The translations under genes and the position numbers were made by a program. From the NCBI RefSeq assembly GCF_014701095.1, contig NZ_AP023439.1, forward strand, positions 1,476,001-1,540,000: 64,000 nt of DNA. The letters run 5' to 3'. Shown one piece after another: positions 17,424 to 27,081 of the stretch. Positions within the stretch are counted from its first letter, which is position 1. Each line of letters begins with the position of its first letter. The notes below the pieces were generated by a model, which worked only from the letters and a program-made list of their open reading frames with translations, searched no databases and had not been told where the DNA came from. This stretch comes from Streptomyces tuirus. Its GTDB lineage: Bacteria; Actinomycetota; Actinomycetes; Streptomycetales; Streptomycetaceae.

Positions 17424-19211
17424 GTGCACCCCAGCATCGAGGACTACGCGCTCATCGGCGACGAACAGACCGCGGCCCTGGTCGGTACGGACGGATCCGT
17501 CGACTGGTTGTGCCTGCCCCGCTTCGACTCGGCCGCCTGCTTCGCCAGAATGCTCGGCGACGAGGACAACGGCTACTGGCGCATCGCCCCCGTGGGCGCC
17601 GACCGCTGCACCCGGCGCGCATACCGCCGCGACACCCTCGTCCTGGACACCGAGTGGGAGACGGAGCAAGGGTCCGTCCGGGTCACCGACCTGATGCCCC
17701 AACGCGACCGCGCCCCCGATCTCGTACGCGTCGTCGAGGGCCTCGACGGCGAGGTGACGCTCCACAGCGCCCTCAAGCTCCGCTTCGACTACGGCTCGAT
17801 CATCCCCTGGGTGCGCCGGGCCGACGGCCACCGCGTCGCCGTCGCCGGCCCGGACTCGGCCTGGCTGCGCAGCGAGCCGGAGGTGACCAGCTGGGGCGAG
17901 GACTACGGCACGCACGCGGAGTTCACCGTCAAGAAGGGCGAAAAAGTCGCCTTCGTCCTCACCTGGCACCCCTCCCACGAGCCACGCCCGCCGCTCGTCG
18001 ACCCGTACGACGCGCTGCGCCACAGCGTGGAGGACTGGCGGGCCTGGGCCTCCCGCTGCCGCTACGACGGCCCGCACCGGGACGCCGTCGTCCGCTCCCT
18101 GATCACCCTCAAGGCACTCACCTACGCCCCGACCGGCGGCATCGTCGCCGCCCCCACCACCTCGCTGCCCGAGGAACCGGGCGGGGTGCGCAACTGGGAC
18201 TACCGCTACTGCTGGCTGCGCGACTCCACCCTCACCCTGAACGCGCTGCTCGCCGCGGGCTACCAGGAGGAGGCGGAGGCCTGGCGCAACTGGCTGCTGC
18301 GCGCGGTCGCCGGCGACCCGGCGGACCTGCAGATCATGTACGGCGTGGCGGGCGAGCGACGACTGCCCGAGTCCGAGCTGCCGTGGCTCTCCGGATTCGT
18401 CGGTTCAGCCCCCGTCCGCATCGGCAACGACGCCGTGAACCAGCTCCAGCTGGACGTCTACGGCGAGGTCATGGACTCCCTGTCCCTCGCCCGGGAGTCG
18501 GGCCTGTCCCCGCAGCCGGACGTCTGGGCGCTGCAGGCCGCCCTGATGGACTTCCTGCGGACCAGCTGGCAGCAGCCGGACGAGGGGCTGTGGGAGGTGC
18601 GCGGCGGCCGGCGCCAGTTCGTGCACTCCAAGGTGATGGTGTGGGTGGCCGCCGACCGGGCCGTGCGCACCCTGGAGCGCCACCCGGAGCTGGACGGCGA
18701 CCTGGACGGCTGGCGCGCGCTGCGCGACGAGGTGCACGAGGAGGTGTGCGAGAAGGGCTATGACGCCGAACGCAACACCTTCACGCAGTCCTACGGCTCG
18801 CGCGAACTGGACGCCGCGCTGCTGCTCATCCCGCGCGTGGGATTCCTGCCCCCGGACGATCCACGGGTGATCGGCACGATCGACGCGGTCCGCGAGGAGC
18901 TGGCCCACGGCGGTGATTTCCTGCGCCGCTACAGCACCGACGACGGGCACGTCGACGGACTGCCCGGCGGCGAGGGCGCCTTCCTGGTGTGCTCGTTCTG
19001 GCTCGCCGACGCCCTGCACATGACAGGTCGCACGAAGGAGGCCCGCGAGCTGTTCGAGCGGCTGGCGGGGCTCGCCAACGACGTCGGGCTGCTGTCCGAG
19101 GAGTTCGACCCGGTGACGGGCCGGCACCTCGGCAACTTCCCGCAGGCGTTCAGCCACATCGGGCTGGTGAACACCGCCCTCGCCCTGTTCGGTGAGGACG
19201 GGGCAGGATAG
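17424..19211 (+). CDS. glycoside hydrolase family 15 protein (trehalase/glucoamylase type)
   Basis: A 595-residue cytoplasmic GH15 enzyme. The N-terminal beta domain has YALIGDEQTAALVGTDGSVD and VDWLCLPRFDS; the catalytic (alpha/alpha)6 domain has VRNWDYRYCWLRDST with the general-acid region and LSEEFDPVTGRHLGNFPQAF with the catalytic Glu and substrate loop. In actinobacteria such enzymes are often trehalases, but glucoamylase cannot be excluded. GTG at 17424 is preferred; a TTG at 17391 is in frame but adds an Arg/Pro-rich piece. The SDR gene follows 5 bp later. Confidence 0.92.
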   Translation: MHPSIEDYALIGDEQTAALVGTDGSVDWLCLPRFDSAACFARMLGDEDNGYWRIAPVGADRCTRRAYRRDTLVLDTEWETEQGSVRVTDLMPQRDRAPDLVRVVEGLDGEVTLHSALKLRFDYGSIIPWVRRADGHRVAVAGPDSAWLRSEPEVTSWGEDYGTHAEFTVKKGEKVAFVLTWHPSHEPRPPLVDPYDALRHSVEDWRAWASRCRYDGPHRDAVVRSLITLKALTYAPTGGIVAAPTTSLPEEPGGVRNWDYRYCWLRDSTLTLNALLAAGYQEEAEAWRNWLLRAVAGDPADLQIMYGVAGERRLPESELPWLSGFVGSAPVRIGNDAVNQLQLDVYGEVMDSLSLARESGLSPQPDVWALQAALMDFLRTSWQQPDEGLWEVRGGRRQFVHSKVMVWVAADRAVRTLERHPELDGDLDGWRALRDEVHEEVCEKGYDAERNTFTQSYGSRELDAALLLIPRVGFLPPDDPRVIGTIDAVREELAHGGDFLRRYSTDDGHVDGLPGGEGAFLVCSFWLADALHMTGRTKEARELFERLAGLANDVGLLSEEFDPVTGRHLGNFPQAFSHIGLVNTALALFGEDGAG

Positions 19212-19216
19212 GGACC

Positions 19217-19972
19217 ATGGATCTTGGACTGAAGGACCGGGTGTACGTCGTCACCGGAGCCACGCGGGGCCTCGGCAACGCCACCGCGCGTGAGCTCGTC
19301 GCGGACGGGGCGAAGGTGGTCGTCTCGGGGCGGGACGAGAAGACCGTCGCCGAAGCGGCGGCCGAGCTGGGACCGAACGCGGTCGGGGTCGCCGTCGACA
19401 ACGCCGACCCGGAGGCAGCGGCCCGGCTGATCGCGGCCGCGCGGGAGAACTTCGGCCGCTTCAACGGCGTGCTCGTCAGCGTGGGCGGCCCGCCGGCCGG
19501 ATTCGTCGCGGACAACACGGACGAGCAGTGGCAGGCGGCGTTCGAGTCGGTGTTCCTCGGTGCGGTACGGCTGGCCCGCGCCGCCGCCGCCGAGATGGAG
19601 GCCGGGGGCGTCATCGGCTTCGTGCTCTCCGGGTCGGTCTACGAGCCGATCCCGGGGCTGACCATCTCCAACGGGCTGCGGCCGGGGCTGGCCGGGTTCG
19701 CCAAGTCGCTCTCCGTCGAGCTGGGGCCGCGCGGCATCCGGGTGGTCGGTGTCCTGCCCGGGCGGATCGACACCGACCGGGTGCGGCAGCTGGACGCGCT
19801 GTCGGCGGACCCCGAGGCGACCCGGGCGGCGTCCGAGTCGCGGATTCCGCTGCGACGCTACGGGACTCCGCAGGAGTTCGGGCGAGTGGCGGCGTTCCTG
19901 ATGTCTCCGGCGGCTTCCTACGTGACCGGGGTCATGGTGCCGGTCGACGGTGGAGCGCGGCACGGGTTCTGA
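19217..19972 (+). CDS. SDR-family oxidoreductase with atypical catalytic site
   Basis: A 251-residue Rossmann-fold protein. The cofactor loop is GATRGLG, and the C-terminus PVDGGARHGF is typical of SDRs. The usual YxxxK is absent: in its place is SNGLRPGLAGFAK after SGSVYEPIPGL, i.e. Ser-Asn-x-x-Arg. A minor SDR group shares this SNxxR signature, so the change may be functional rather than a defect. ATG at 19217, 5 bp after the GH15 stop, so transcription is probably joint. Substrate unknown. Confidence 0.88.
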   Translation: MDLGLKDRVYVVTGATRGLGNATARELVADGAKVVVSGRDEKTVAEAAAELGPNAVGVAVDNADPEAAARLIAAARENFGRFNGVLVSVGGPPAGFVADNTDEQWQAAFESVFLGAVRLARAAAAEMEAGGVIGFVLSGSVYEPIPGLTISNGLRPGLAGFAKSLSVELGPRGIRVVGVLPGRIDTDRVRQLDALSADPEATRAASESRIPLRRYGTPQEFGRVAAFLMSPAASYVTGVMVPVDGGARHGF

Positions 19973-20000
19973 CGGGCCGCGCGAGGGGTCGCACGGGTCC

Positions 20001-20588
20001 TCAACTCACCCGTTCCGCGCCGTGCTTGACGCCCTTGAGCCTCACCTCCGCCGGAAGTGAGGCGAGGCCCGCCGACGTCTTGGCATGGGTGAGGGGGCCG
20101 GTCGTGAAGTCGGTCAGTGCCGTCACCGGGTCCACGTGCGGCTCCAGTGCGAGGCGTACGTGGGCCTCGGGGGCGCCGCGGCGGCCCTTGAGGTGCGCCC
20201 GTGCTCCGCCCACGCCGTCGATGAGGGCCGCGTCCTGGGTGAGGACGTTCTCCAGGGCCCGGCCGCGCAGGAGCGCGCCCTCGCCGTCGCCGGTGTCGAC
20301 GAGGACCTCGGCCAGGCGGCGCCGGCGCAGCACCGCGACGAGCCACCACAGGGCGAGCAGCAGCAGGACCGCGAGCACGGCGATGACGACCGGCCACCAC
20401 CAGCCGTCGTCGCGCCAGCGGGTGCGCTCGGCCTCGCTCAACAGCACGTCGTGCTTGCTGTCGTGGATCCACCACGAGGGCACCGGGGCGCCGAGGCCGA
20501 CCGCCAGGACGGAGCCGCCCAGCACCAGCAGGACCAGGCCCACCAGGCCGAGGAACACGCGGTTGACGATGCCGAGCACCGTGGTCAC
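20001..20588 (-). CDS. amaP: alkaline shock response membrane anchor protein AmaP
   Basis: A 195-residue protein with two N-terminal membrane helices (about residues 10-35 and 65-88) and a C-terminal soluble domain, the layout of AmaP, which anchors Asp23 at the membrane in Staphylococcus. It is the last gene of an operon with two Asp23-like genes, supporting the assignment. GTG start at 20588 overlaps the upstream stop (GTGA). It probably recruits the Asp23 proteins encoded upstream. Confidence 0.85.
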   Translation of the reverse strand: MTTVLGIVNRVFLGLVGLVLLVLGGSVLAVGLGAPVPSWWIHDSKHDVLLSEAERTRWRDDGWWWPVVIAVLAVLLLLALWWLVAVLRRRRLAEVLVDTGDGEGALLRGRALENVLTQDAALIDGVGGARAHLKGRRGAPEAHVRLALEPHVDPVTALTDFTTGPLTHAKTSAGLASLPAEVRLKGVKHGAERVS

Positions 20589-21280
20589 CCCTTTCGGCCG
20601 GGCCGCCGGACACGCACCGACAGCGAGGGCGGCCGGGACAGCCCCAGTCCGCGGACCGCGTCGGCGAGCACCTCCTCCAGCTCGGCGTGTACGTCGTCCA
20701 GTTCACGGAAGTGCGACACGGCACGGACGTCGGCCCGCCTGCGGCGCACCCGTACCCGCGCCGCCTGCACGCCGGCCACCTCCATGGCCCGGTCCCGTAC
20801 CGCGGTGGCGGCGGCGTCCCGGTGCAGCCCGGCGCGTACGCCGGGGTGGATGCGGCGCATCGGGAGCACGTCCCGCAGGCCGGGTGTGACGGCCAGGATC
20901 AGCAGCCAGAGGCCGAGGAGCGCCGCGACCCCGGCGCCGACGAGCACCCAGGTGTCGTCCAGGGGCCGTTCGGCGAGCTGCTCGGCCAGTTCCCGGCGCC
21001 AGTACATGCCGGGCCGGCCGGCCCGCACGGAGACGATGTCGTAGAGGAACAGCCCGGTGAGGCCCAGGAGCAGCAGGGCGACGATGCCGGCGGGGACGCG
21101 CCGCGCCGACCAGAAGCGGCCCTCGGGTTCGCCCTCGCCCTCGGGTCCGGGTGGTTCGTGGGCGGCCGGGGACTCGGACCGGTCGGCTCCGCCGGTGTGG
21201 TCCGTCTCCTGCTCGTCGAGGACGGGCAGCCGCTGCGTGGCGCCCTCGGCGGGCTGTTCCTCGTCGCGGGGTTCGCTCAT
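20585..21280 (-). CDS. DUF6286 membrane protein of the Asp23 cluster
   Basis: A 231-residue protein. A disordered acidic N-terminus (about residues 1-55, rich in Glu/Pro) is followed by two membrane helices (VPAGIVALLLLGLTGLFLYD and VLVGAGVAALLGLWLLILAV) and a soluble domain rich in Arg (ARVRVRRRRADVRAVSHF). This is the DUF6286 layout. It overlaps amaP at its 3' end and the Asp23-like gene at its 5' end (ATGA), so it is a fixed member of this operon. The soluble domain may be a distant Asp23-like fold; function unknown. Confidence 0.8.
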   Translation of the reverse strand: MSEPRDEEQPAEGATQRLPVLDEQETDHTGGADRSESPAAHEPPGPEGEGEPEGRFWSARRVPAGIVALLLLGLTGLFLYDIVSVRAGRPGMYWRRELAEQLAERPLDDTWVLVGAGVAALLGLWLLILAVTPGLRDVLPMRRIHPGVRAGLHRDAAATAVRDRAMEVAGVQAARVRVRRRRADVRAVSHFRELDDVHAELEEVLADAVRGLGLSRPPSLSVRVRRPGRKG

Positions 21281-21660
21281 CGCGTCCTCCCCTGTCCCGC
21301 GCCGTGCGCCGCGGTCAGGTGCAGCCGCTCCACGTGGACGACGACCTCCGGCACCTGCATGCCCACCAGGTCGCCCACCCGCTCGACGACTTGCTGCCGT
21401 ACCGTGCGGCAGCGGGCGCCGACGTCGCAGGGGTAGTCGAGGTCGATCTGGACCCGGACGTGGGCCACCTCGTGGTGGACGGTGACGGACGCGGACGGCC
21501 GGTCGGCGTCGGGCGGCAGCGTGCCGACGGCCTCGCGGGCCGCCTGTGAGGCGATCTTCGCGACGACCCGGTCGGCGATCCGGGTCGCGCCGCGCTCGCC
21601 GGGCGGGACGACCGCCCCGGGTCTGTCGAGCTCACCGGCCCCCGTGCTCACGGGCGTCAC
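21277..21660 (-). CDS. Asp23/Gls24-family protein (second copy)
   Basis: A 127-residue envelope stress-type protein. Family features are TRIADRVVAKIASQAAREAVG near the N-terminus and VRVQIDLDYPCDVGARCRTVRQQVVERVGDLVG, then VPEVVVHVERL. The GTG at 21660 overlaps the upstream small gene's stop. Compared with the first copy at 21886 it lacks the acidic tail. It may co-polymerise or compete with the first copy at AmaP. Confidence 0.85.
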   Translation of the reverse strand: MTPVSTGAGELDRPGAVVPPGERGATRIADRVVAKIASQAAREAVGTLPPDADRPSASVTVHHEVAHVRVQIDLDYPCDVGARCRTVRQQVVERVGDLVGMQVPEVVVHVERLHLTAAHGAGQGRTR

Positions 21661-21839
21661 CGCCGCCGTTCACGGACATGGAAGAACTCGCCGAAGTCCA
21701 TGTCCCCGTCCAGGAACCGGCCGACGACGAAGCCGACGGCGCCCAATGCCGCCACCAGCACGAAGGCGCCGAATCCGCCGAAATATCCGGCGAAGGCCAG
21801 CGCCATGCCGGCGATCATGCCGACCACGGCCATGCTCAT
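21657..21839 (-). CDS. small DUF2273-like membrane protein
   Basis: A 60-residue protein with two membrane helices rich in Gly/Ala and a charged end (DGDMDFGEFFHVRERRR). Small DUF2273-type proteins accompany Asp23 in Firmicutes, and position and layout support that here. ATG at 21839 follows GCTGAGAC, a modest SD. Overlaps the second Asp23-like gene by GTGA. Confidence 0.75.
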   Translation of the reverse strand: MSMAVVGMIAGMALAFAGYFGGFGAFVLVAALGAVGFVVGRFLDGDMDFGEFFHVRERRR

Positions 21840-21885
21840 GCGCGTCTCAGCTCCTCAGCCGCTGTGGTGTCCGATGGCCCGTACC

Positions 21886-22359
21886 TCACTGGATCCGGCG
21901 CTCCGGTTCCTCTTCCTCCTCGTCCGGCAGCTTCACGTCGCTCACCGCGATGTTGACCTCGACGACCTCGAGACCGGTCATCCGCTCGACGGCGTTGATG
22001 ACGTTCTCCCGCACGCCCCGGGCCACATCGGCGATCGACACGCCGTACTCCACGACGATCTCCAGATCGAGGGCGGCCTGCACCTCGCCGACCTCGGCCT
22101 TCACCCCGCGCGTCACCGACTTCGCGCCGCCGGGCACCCGGTCGCGCACGGCGCCGAAGGTGCGGGACAGACCGCTGCCCATGGCGTGCACGCCGTCGAC
22201 GTCGCGTGCGGCGAGCCCGGCGATCTTCTCCACGACGCCGTCCGCGATGGTCGTCCGGCCCCGGGAGCCCGGGTCTCCTCCCCCGCGCTTGGTCAGCGGA
22301 CTCCTGCGCGCCGCCGCCGTCTCGGACTCCCCGCCCCGGTTCTCGGTCATGTCAGTCAT
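21886..22359 (-). CDS. Asp23/Gls24-family envelope stress protein (first copy)
   Basis: A 157-residue protein heading the operon. After a charged, Gly-rich N-terminus comes the Asp23 domain: GRTTIADGVVEKIAGLAARDVDG, then LDLEIVVEYGVSIADVARGVRENV and VEVNIAVSDVKL. The end is strongly acidic (DEEEEEPERR). The ATG at 22359 is the first of two close ATGs. Its promoter should lie in the 87-bp gap to the divergent gene at 22447. Downstream genes supply a membrane anchor, so the protein is probably membrane-associated. Confidence 0.88.
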   Translation of the reverse strand: MTDMTENRGGESETAAARRSPLTKRGGGDPGSRGRTTIADGVVEKIAGLAARDVDGVHAMGSGLSRTFGAVRDRVPGGAKSVTRGVKAEVGEVQAALDLEIVVEYGVSIADVARGVRENVINAVERMTGLEVVEVNIAVSDVKLPDEEEEEPERRIQ

Positions 22360-22446
22360 CGCCGTACGTCCTTTTCGGTCGTCGTCCTTGGACCACCGTA
22401 AGCACGGTTGCGTGGGAGCGCGCCTCTGATGCGGCAGGCTGGAGGA

Positions 22447-23169
22447 ATGACGGCCGACCGATGGACGCAGGCAGTGAGACATCAGCTGGGAATCGGCAGG
22501 CTTCTGCCTCTGGGTGACGCGCGGGACGGCGCGTGGATCGCGGAGCGGGCAGCCGAGGCGGTGCTGCGGAGTGCGGCGTGCGACGCGCCGGGCGTGCGCC
22601 TCGACGCGCTCCGTGTCGCGGTCGCGGACGCGGCGGACATCGAGGAGCCGGCCGTACCGGCGCCGCCGAGCGCTCTGCCGCCCGGGCCGCTGCGGGTGAC
22701 GGCGGAGATCGCCGCGACGGCCGCGCGGCCCCTGCCGGCGACGGCGTCGGTGCTGCGGGAGGCACTGGCGACCGCGGCGGACCGGCGGCTCGGGCTGACG
22801 GTGACGGAGGTGGACCTGCGGGTGACGGGGCTGCTGGACGAGGAGGGGCCCGCGGAGGACGGACCCGCCGTCGCCCTTCCCGGGCCCCCGGCTGCCGCGC
22901 GGGCCGAGGGCGACGACGAGGCCCGGGTGGCCGCCGCCGCGCTCGGCGTCCCGGGTGTCGTCCATCTGACCGGCACGCTGGGTCACCCCGTGCACATCGA
23001 GCTGCTGTTCCCCGAGGGCGCGGCGCTGCCCCACCGCCATGTCCGGCTGGAGCTGGCGGTGGGCGCGGACCGGCGGGCCAGGGACGTGGCCCGCGAGGTC
23101 CGGACGGCGGTCAGGCGGACGCTGCCGGACCATCCGACGGTGGCGGTCGTGGTGAGCGCGGTCGGCTGA
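22447..23169 (+). CDS. Asp23-cluster-associated hypothetical protein (so-called nucleopolyhedrovirus P10 family)
   Basis: A 240-residue Ala-rich soluble protein. Streptomycete homologues are labelled nucleopolyhedrovirus P10 family in databases, by weak similarity only. The C-terminal part has an Asp23-like flavour (RVAAAALGVPGVVHLTG, then VRLELAVGADRRARDVAREV and TVAVVVSAV), suggesting two degenerate Asp23-like repeats. ATG at 22447 with GGAGGA 5 nt upstream is a strong start. It is divergent from the Asp23 operon and probably co-regulated. Confidence 0.75.
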   Translation: MTADRWTQAVRHQLGIGRLLPLGDARDGAWIAERAAEAVLRSAACDAPGVRLDALRVAVADAADIEEPAVPAPPSALPPGPLRVTAEIAATAARPLPATASVLREALATAADRRLGLTVTEVDLRVTGLLDEEGPAEDGPAVALPGPPAAARAEGDDEARVAAAALGVPGVVHLTGTLGHPVHIELLFPEGAALPHRHVRLELAVGADRRARDVAREVRTAVRRTLPDHPTVAVVVSAVG

Positions 23170-23195
23170 CCGCGCCCGGGCGGGACCGGCGGTCC

Positions 23196-23999
23196 TCAGT
23201 CCCCGACGCCGGCGAGGTCGCGCAGGCGGCGGGCCTGGGACTGGCGCTCGGCCGTGCGCTGGTCCTCGTACGTGCGGTCCTGGGCGCCGCGCAGCAGCGC
23301 CTTGGTCTCGATGACCGCGTCGCGGGGCGCGGCGAGCACGGCCGACGCGAGGTCGCGTACGGCGTCGTCGAGCTGCCCGGCGGGCACGGCGAGGTTCGCG
23401 AGACCGGTGTTCACGGCCTCCTCGGCCGCGACGAAGCGCCCGGTCACGCAGATCTCCAGCGCGCGGGCGTAACCGACGAGTCCGACCAGCGGATGCGTGC
23501 CCGTCAGGTCGGGCACGAGTCCGAGGCTGGTCTCGCGCATGGCGAACTGCACGTCGTCGGCGACGACGCGCAGGTCGCAGGCGAGGGCGAGCTGGAAGCC
23601 CGCCCCGATGGCATGCCCCTGGACAGCGGCGACGGAGACGATGTCGCTGCGCCGCCACCAGGTGAACGCCTCCTGGTATTCGGCGATGGTCGCGTCCAAC
23701 TCGGCGTCGGCGCCGCGCGCGAGGTCGACGAACGACGGTTCGCCGTCGAAGCCCTCGGGCGTGAACGCCTGCCGGTCGAGCCCGGCCGAGAAGGACTTGC
23801 CCTCGGCCCGCAGCACCACGACACGGACAGTGCCCGGCAGCTGCCGCCCGGCCTCGGTCAGCGCCCGCCACAGAGCGGGGCTCTGCGCGTTGCGCTTGGT
23901 CGGGTTGGTCAGCGTCACCGTGGCGATCGCGTCGTCGACGGTGAGCCGTACGCCGTCCTTGTCGAGTACGGGAACGAGGTCCTGGTCGGACGAAGCCAT
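23196..23999 (-). CDS. enoyl-CoA hydratase/isomerase family protein
   Basis: A 267-residue crotonase-fold protein. The oxyanion-hole segments are FSAGLDRQAF (first) and VQGHAIGAGFQLALACDLRV (second, with the family Gly-Ala-Gly). At the catalytic Glu positions the sequence reads ETSLGLVPDLTGTHPL, consistent with hydratase or isomerase activity. ATG at 23999 follows GGAGGCGTCCC, an excellent SD, which excludes the longer upstream frame. Acts probably in fatty-acid or branched-chain acyl-CoA metabolism; substrate not inferable. Confidence 0.9.
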   Translation of the reverse strand: MASSDQDLVPVLDKDGVRLTVDDAIATVTLTNPTKRNAQSPALWRALTEAGRQLPGTVRVVVLRAEGKSFSAGLDRQAFTPEGFDGEPSFVDLARGADAELDATIAEYQEAFTWWRRSDIVSVAAVQGHAIGAGFQLALACDLRVVADDVQFAMRETSLGLVPDLTGTHPLVGLVGYARALEICVTGRFVAAEEAVNTGLANLAVPAGQLDDAVRDLASAVLAAPRDAVIETKALLRGAQDRTYEDQRTAERQSQARRLRDLAGVGD

Positions 24000-24149
24000 G
24001 GGACGCCTCCGATGAGTGCGGTCGTCTTGCGTGCCCCGCGACGGCTTCACCGCCGCGGCAGGCCACACTTAAGTGACTGCACAGTAACCACCCGGCCGAT
24101 CAGTCGACCTACCGGGTGGCCACCATCGAAGCCGAGGGGCCACCCGGGG

Positions 24150-24368
24150 TCAGGCCGTGGCCTTTTTGCCCCGGGTCGCCCCGCCACGCCCTCGCAGCGT
24201 GACGCCCGACTCACTGAGCATGCGGTGCACAAAGCCATACGAGCGGCCGGTCTCCTCGGCCAACGCCCGGATGCTCGCACCGGCGTCGTACTTCTTCTTC
24301 AGGTCTGCCGCGAGCTTGTCGCGCGCGGCGCCGGTCACCCGGCTGCCCTTCTTCAGAGTCTCGGCCAC
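24150..24368 (-). CDS. gbn: Gbn-type GATC-binding nucleoid-associated HTH protein
   Basis: A 72-residue basic protein with a helix-turn-helix in ASIRALAEETGRSYGFVHRM and a basic tail (GRGGATRGKKATA). It matches my recollection of SCO1839 (Gbn), a small nucleoid protein that binds GATC-containing sites and affects streptomycete development. GTG at 24368 follows GAGGAGGCACGG; the track upstream to an ATG at 24413 is less likely. GATC motifs are dense just upstream (24408 and the cluster at 24638-24727), suggesting autoregulation. Assignment is by sequence recall, not alignment. Confidence 0.85.
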   Translation of the reverse strand: MAETLKKGSRVTGAARDKLAADLKKKYDAGASIRALAEETGRSYGFVHRMLSESGVTLRGRGGATRGKKATA

Positions 24369-24569
24369 CCGTGCCTCCTCATGGGAAGTGCGCTCTGGTC
24401 TCCTCATGATCACCCCTCCGGGCCTTCATGGCCACCCATTCGGCAAGGTCCGTGAGACAAGGTTGTGACGACGGGAGCGCGTCCCCACATCCGGAATATC
24501 GAATTCCGAAGAGCGGCGTCCGTACGACCGAACGGATCTTTCCCGAAAAGGCCAGGTCAGAAAGGCGAC

Positions 24570-24604
24570 GCGGCCGAGCCCGGAAGAATCGGGGGCTCGG
24601 CCGC
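24570..24604 (-). terminator. 12-bp perfect hairpin, terminator of the ABC-F transcript
   Basis: Arms GCGGCCGAGCCC (24570-24581) and GGGCTCGGCCGC (24593-24604) with an 11-nt loop. On the minus strand it follows the ABC-F stop by about 160 nt and precedes the gbn promoter region; the sequence beyond it is GTCGCCTTTC. Confidence 0.7.
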
Positions 24605-24637
24605 GAAATTGATGTAGGACACACCTCGATACGAGGA

Positions 24638-24727
24638 GATCTCACACAGATGATGGATCACCGCTAGGCCGAATGATCCATACGCCGTTGATCACGCATT
24701 CGATCAAGCGAACGGCGACACGCGATC
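24638..24727. promoter_or_regulatory. cluster of six GATC sites
   Basis: GATC occurs at 24638, 24656, 24675, 24690, 24702 and 24724, spaced 12-22 bp, in 90 bp of 70+% GC DNA. By chance about one GATC per 300 bp or so is expected at this composition. It lies between the ABC-F stop and terminator, about 270 bp upstream of gbn, whose product is thought to bind GATC. Confidence 0.6.
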
Positions 24728-24767
24728 GGGCGAACGCGACGGGTAACAGAGCGAACGCGACGGGCGG

Positions 24768-26366
<1,599 letters not shown>

Positions 26367-26640
26367 GGACAGACTCCAGGGCGGATACGGGGGCGGGATG
26401 GGCGAATCAGGGGGTGCCGCGCGTAGCGCGCCGTTGGAAGGGCGATGGCGGGCGACGGGCGGGCGTTCCCGCCGTCTAATGCGCGAGGAGAATGGCCATG
26501 GGGGACAGTCTAACGGGGACGTGCAACCACTTTTTCTGTGTGCGGGTGTTCGATCACCGGCGGCCGGGACGAGGGCCGTTGCCGGTGGCCGGTGGAACAC
26601 TGAGTGGGACATCCCCGCGAGACACGAGGAAGTGATCGCC

Positions 26641-27057
26641 ATGGCAGGCATGTCCGGCGGGCGTCCGAGCATCTGTCCGACACTGCTGTACGCGGACGCG
26701 AAAGCCGCGATCCGGCAGCTCACGGAGGCCTTCGGCTTCACCGAGCTGTCGGTGTACGAGGGCGAGGACGGCTCGGTGATGCACGCGGAGCTGGCGCAGG
26801 GCAACGGCGCGGTGATGGTCGGCACCAAGGGCCGGGGCGGCCTGTTCGACGCCGCCATGAAGGACGCGGGCACCACGGGGGTGTACGTGGTGGTGGACGA
26901 CGTGGACGGGCACCACCGCCACGCCGCCGCCCACGGCGTGGAGGTGCTGATGCCCCCGACGGACCAGGACTACGGCTCGCGGGAGTACCTGGCCCGGGAC
27001 CTCGAGGGCAATGTGTGGAGCTTCGGGACGTACGCGCCGGAGATTTCGGCGGGCTGA
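26641..27057 (+). CDS. VOC-family (glyoxalase/bleomycin-resistance-like) protein
   Basis: A 138-residue single VOC domain protein of the 3-demethylubiquinone-like or PhnB-like type. Features are SICPTLLYADAKAAIRQLTEAFGF at the start of the first beta-alpha-beta unit and the ending YLARDLEGNVWSFGTY, in which D/E-G-N-W is the typical metal-site strand. ATG at 26641, with AGGAAG upstream. Single gene, convergent with the hypothetical gene at 27082. The substrate is not predictable. Confidence 0.88.
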   Translation: MAGMSGGRPSICPTLLYADAKAAIRQLTEAFGFTELSVYEGEDGSVMHAELAQGNGAVMVGTKGRGGLFDAAMKDAGTTGVYVVVDDVDGHHRHAAAHGVEVLMPPTDQDYGSREYLARDLEGNVWSFGTYAPEISAG

Positions 27058-27081
27058 CGTCCCGCGGGGCGGGCCGCGGCT

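Larger units (their letters stand above)
24369..24767. other. 399-bp intergenic region between gbn and the ABC-F gene
   Basis: No credible gene: a 79-codon plus-strand frame at 24428 lacks an SD and has unlike composition. It holds, in order, a GATC at 24408 beside the gbn start, a palindrome CGGAAT-5-ATTCCG (24492-24508), the 12-bp hairpin at 24570-24604 and the GATC cluster 24638-24727. It is notably AT-richer than its surroundings. The gbn promoter should be between 24369 and 24570. Confidence 0.7.

Noticed and set aside
24428..24667. 79-codon plus-strand frame near the GATC cluster
   Set aside because: No SD, Arg-rich non-conserved composition, and it overlaps the terminator hairpin and intergenic regulatory sequences.
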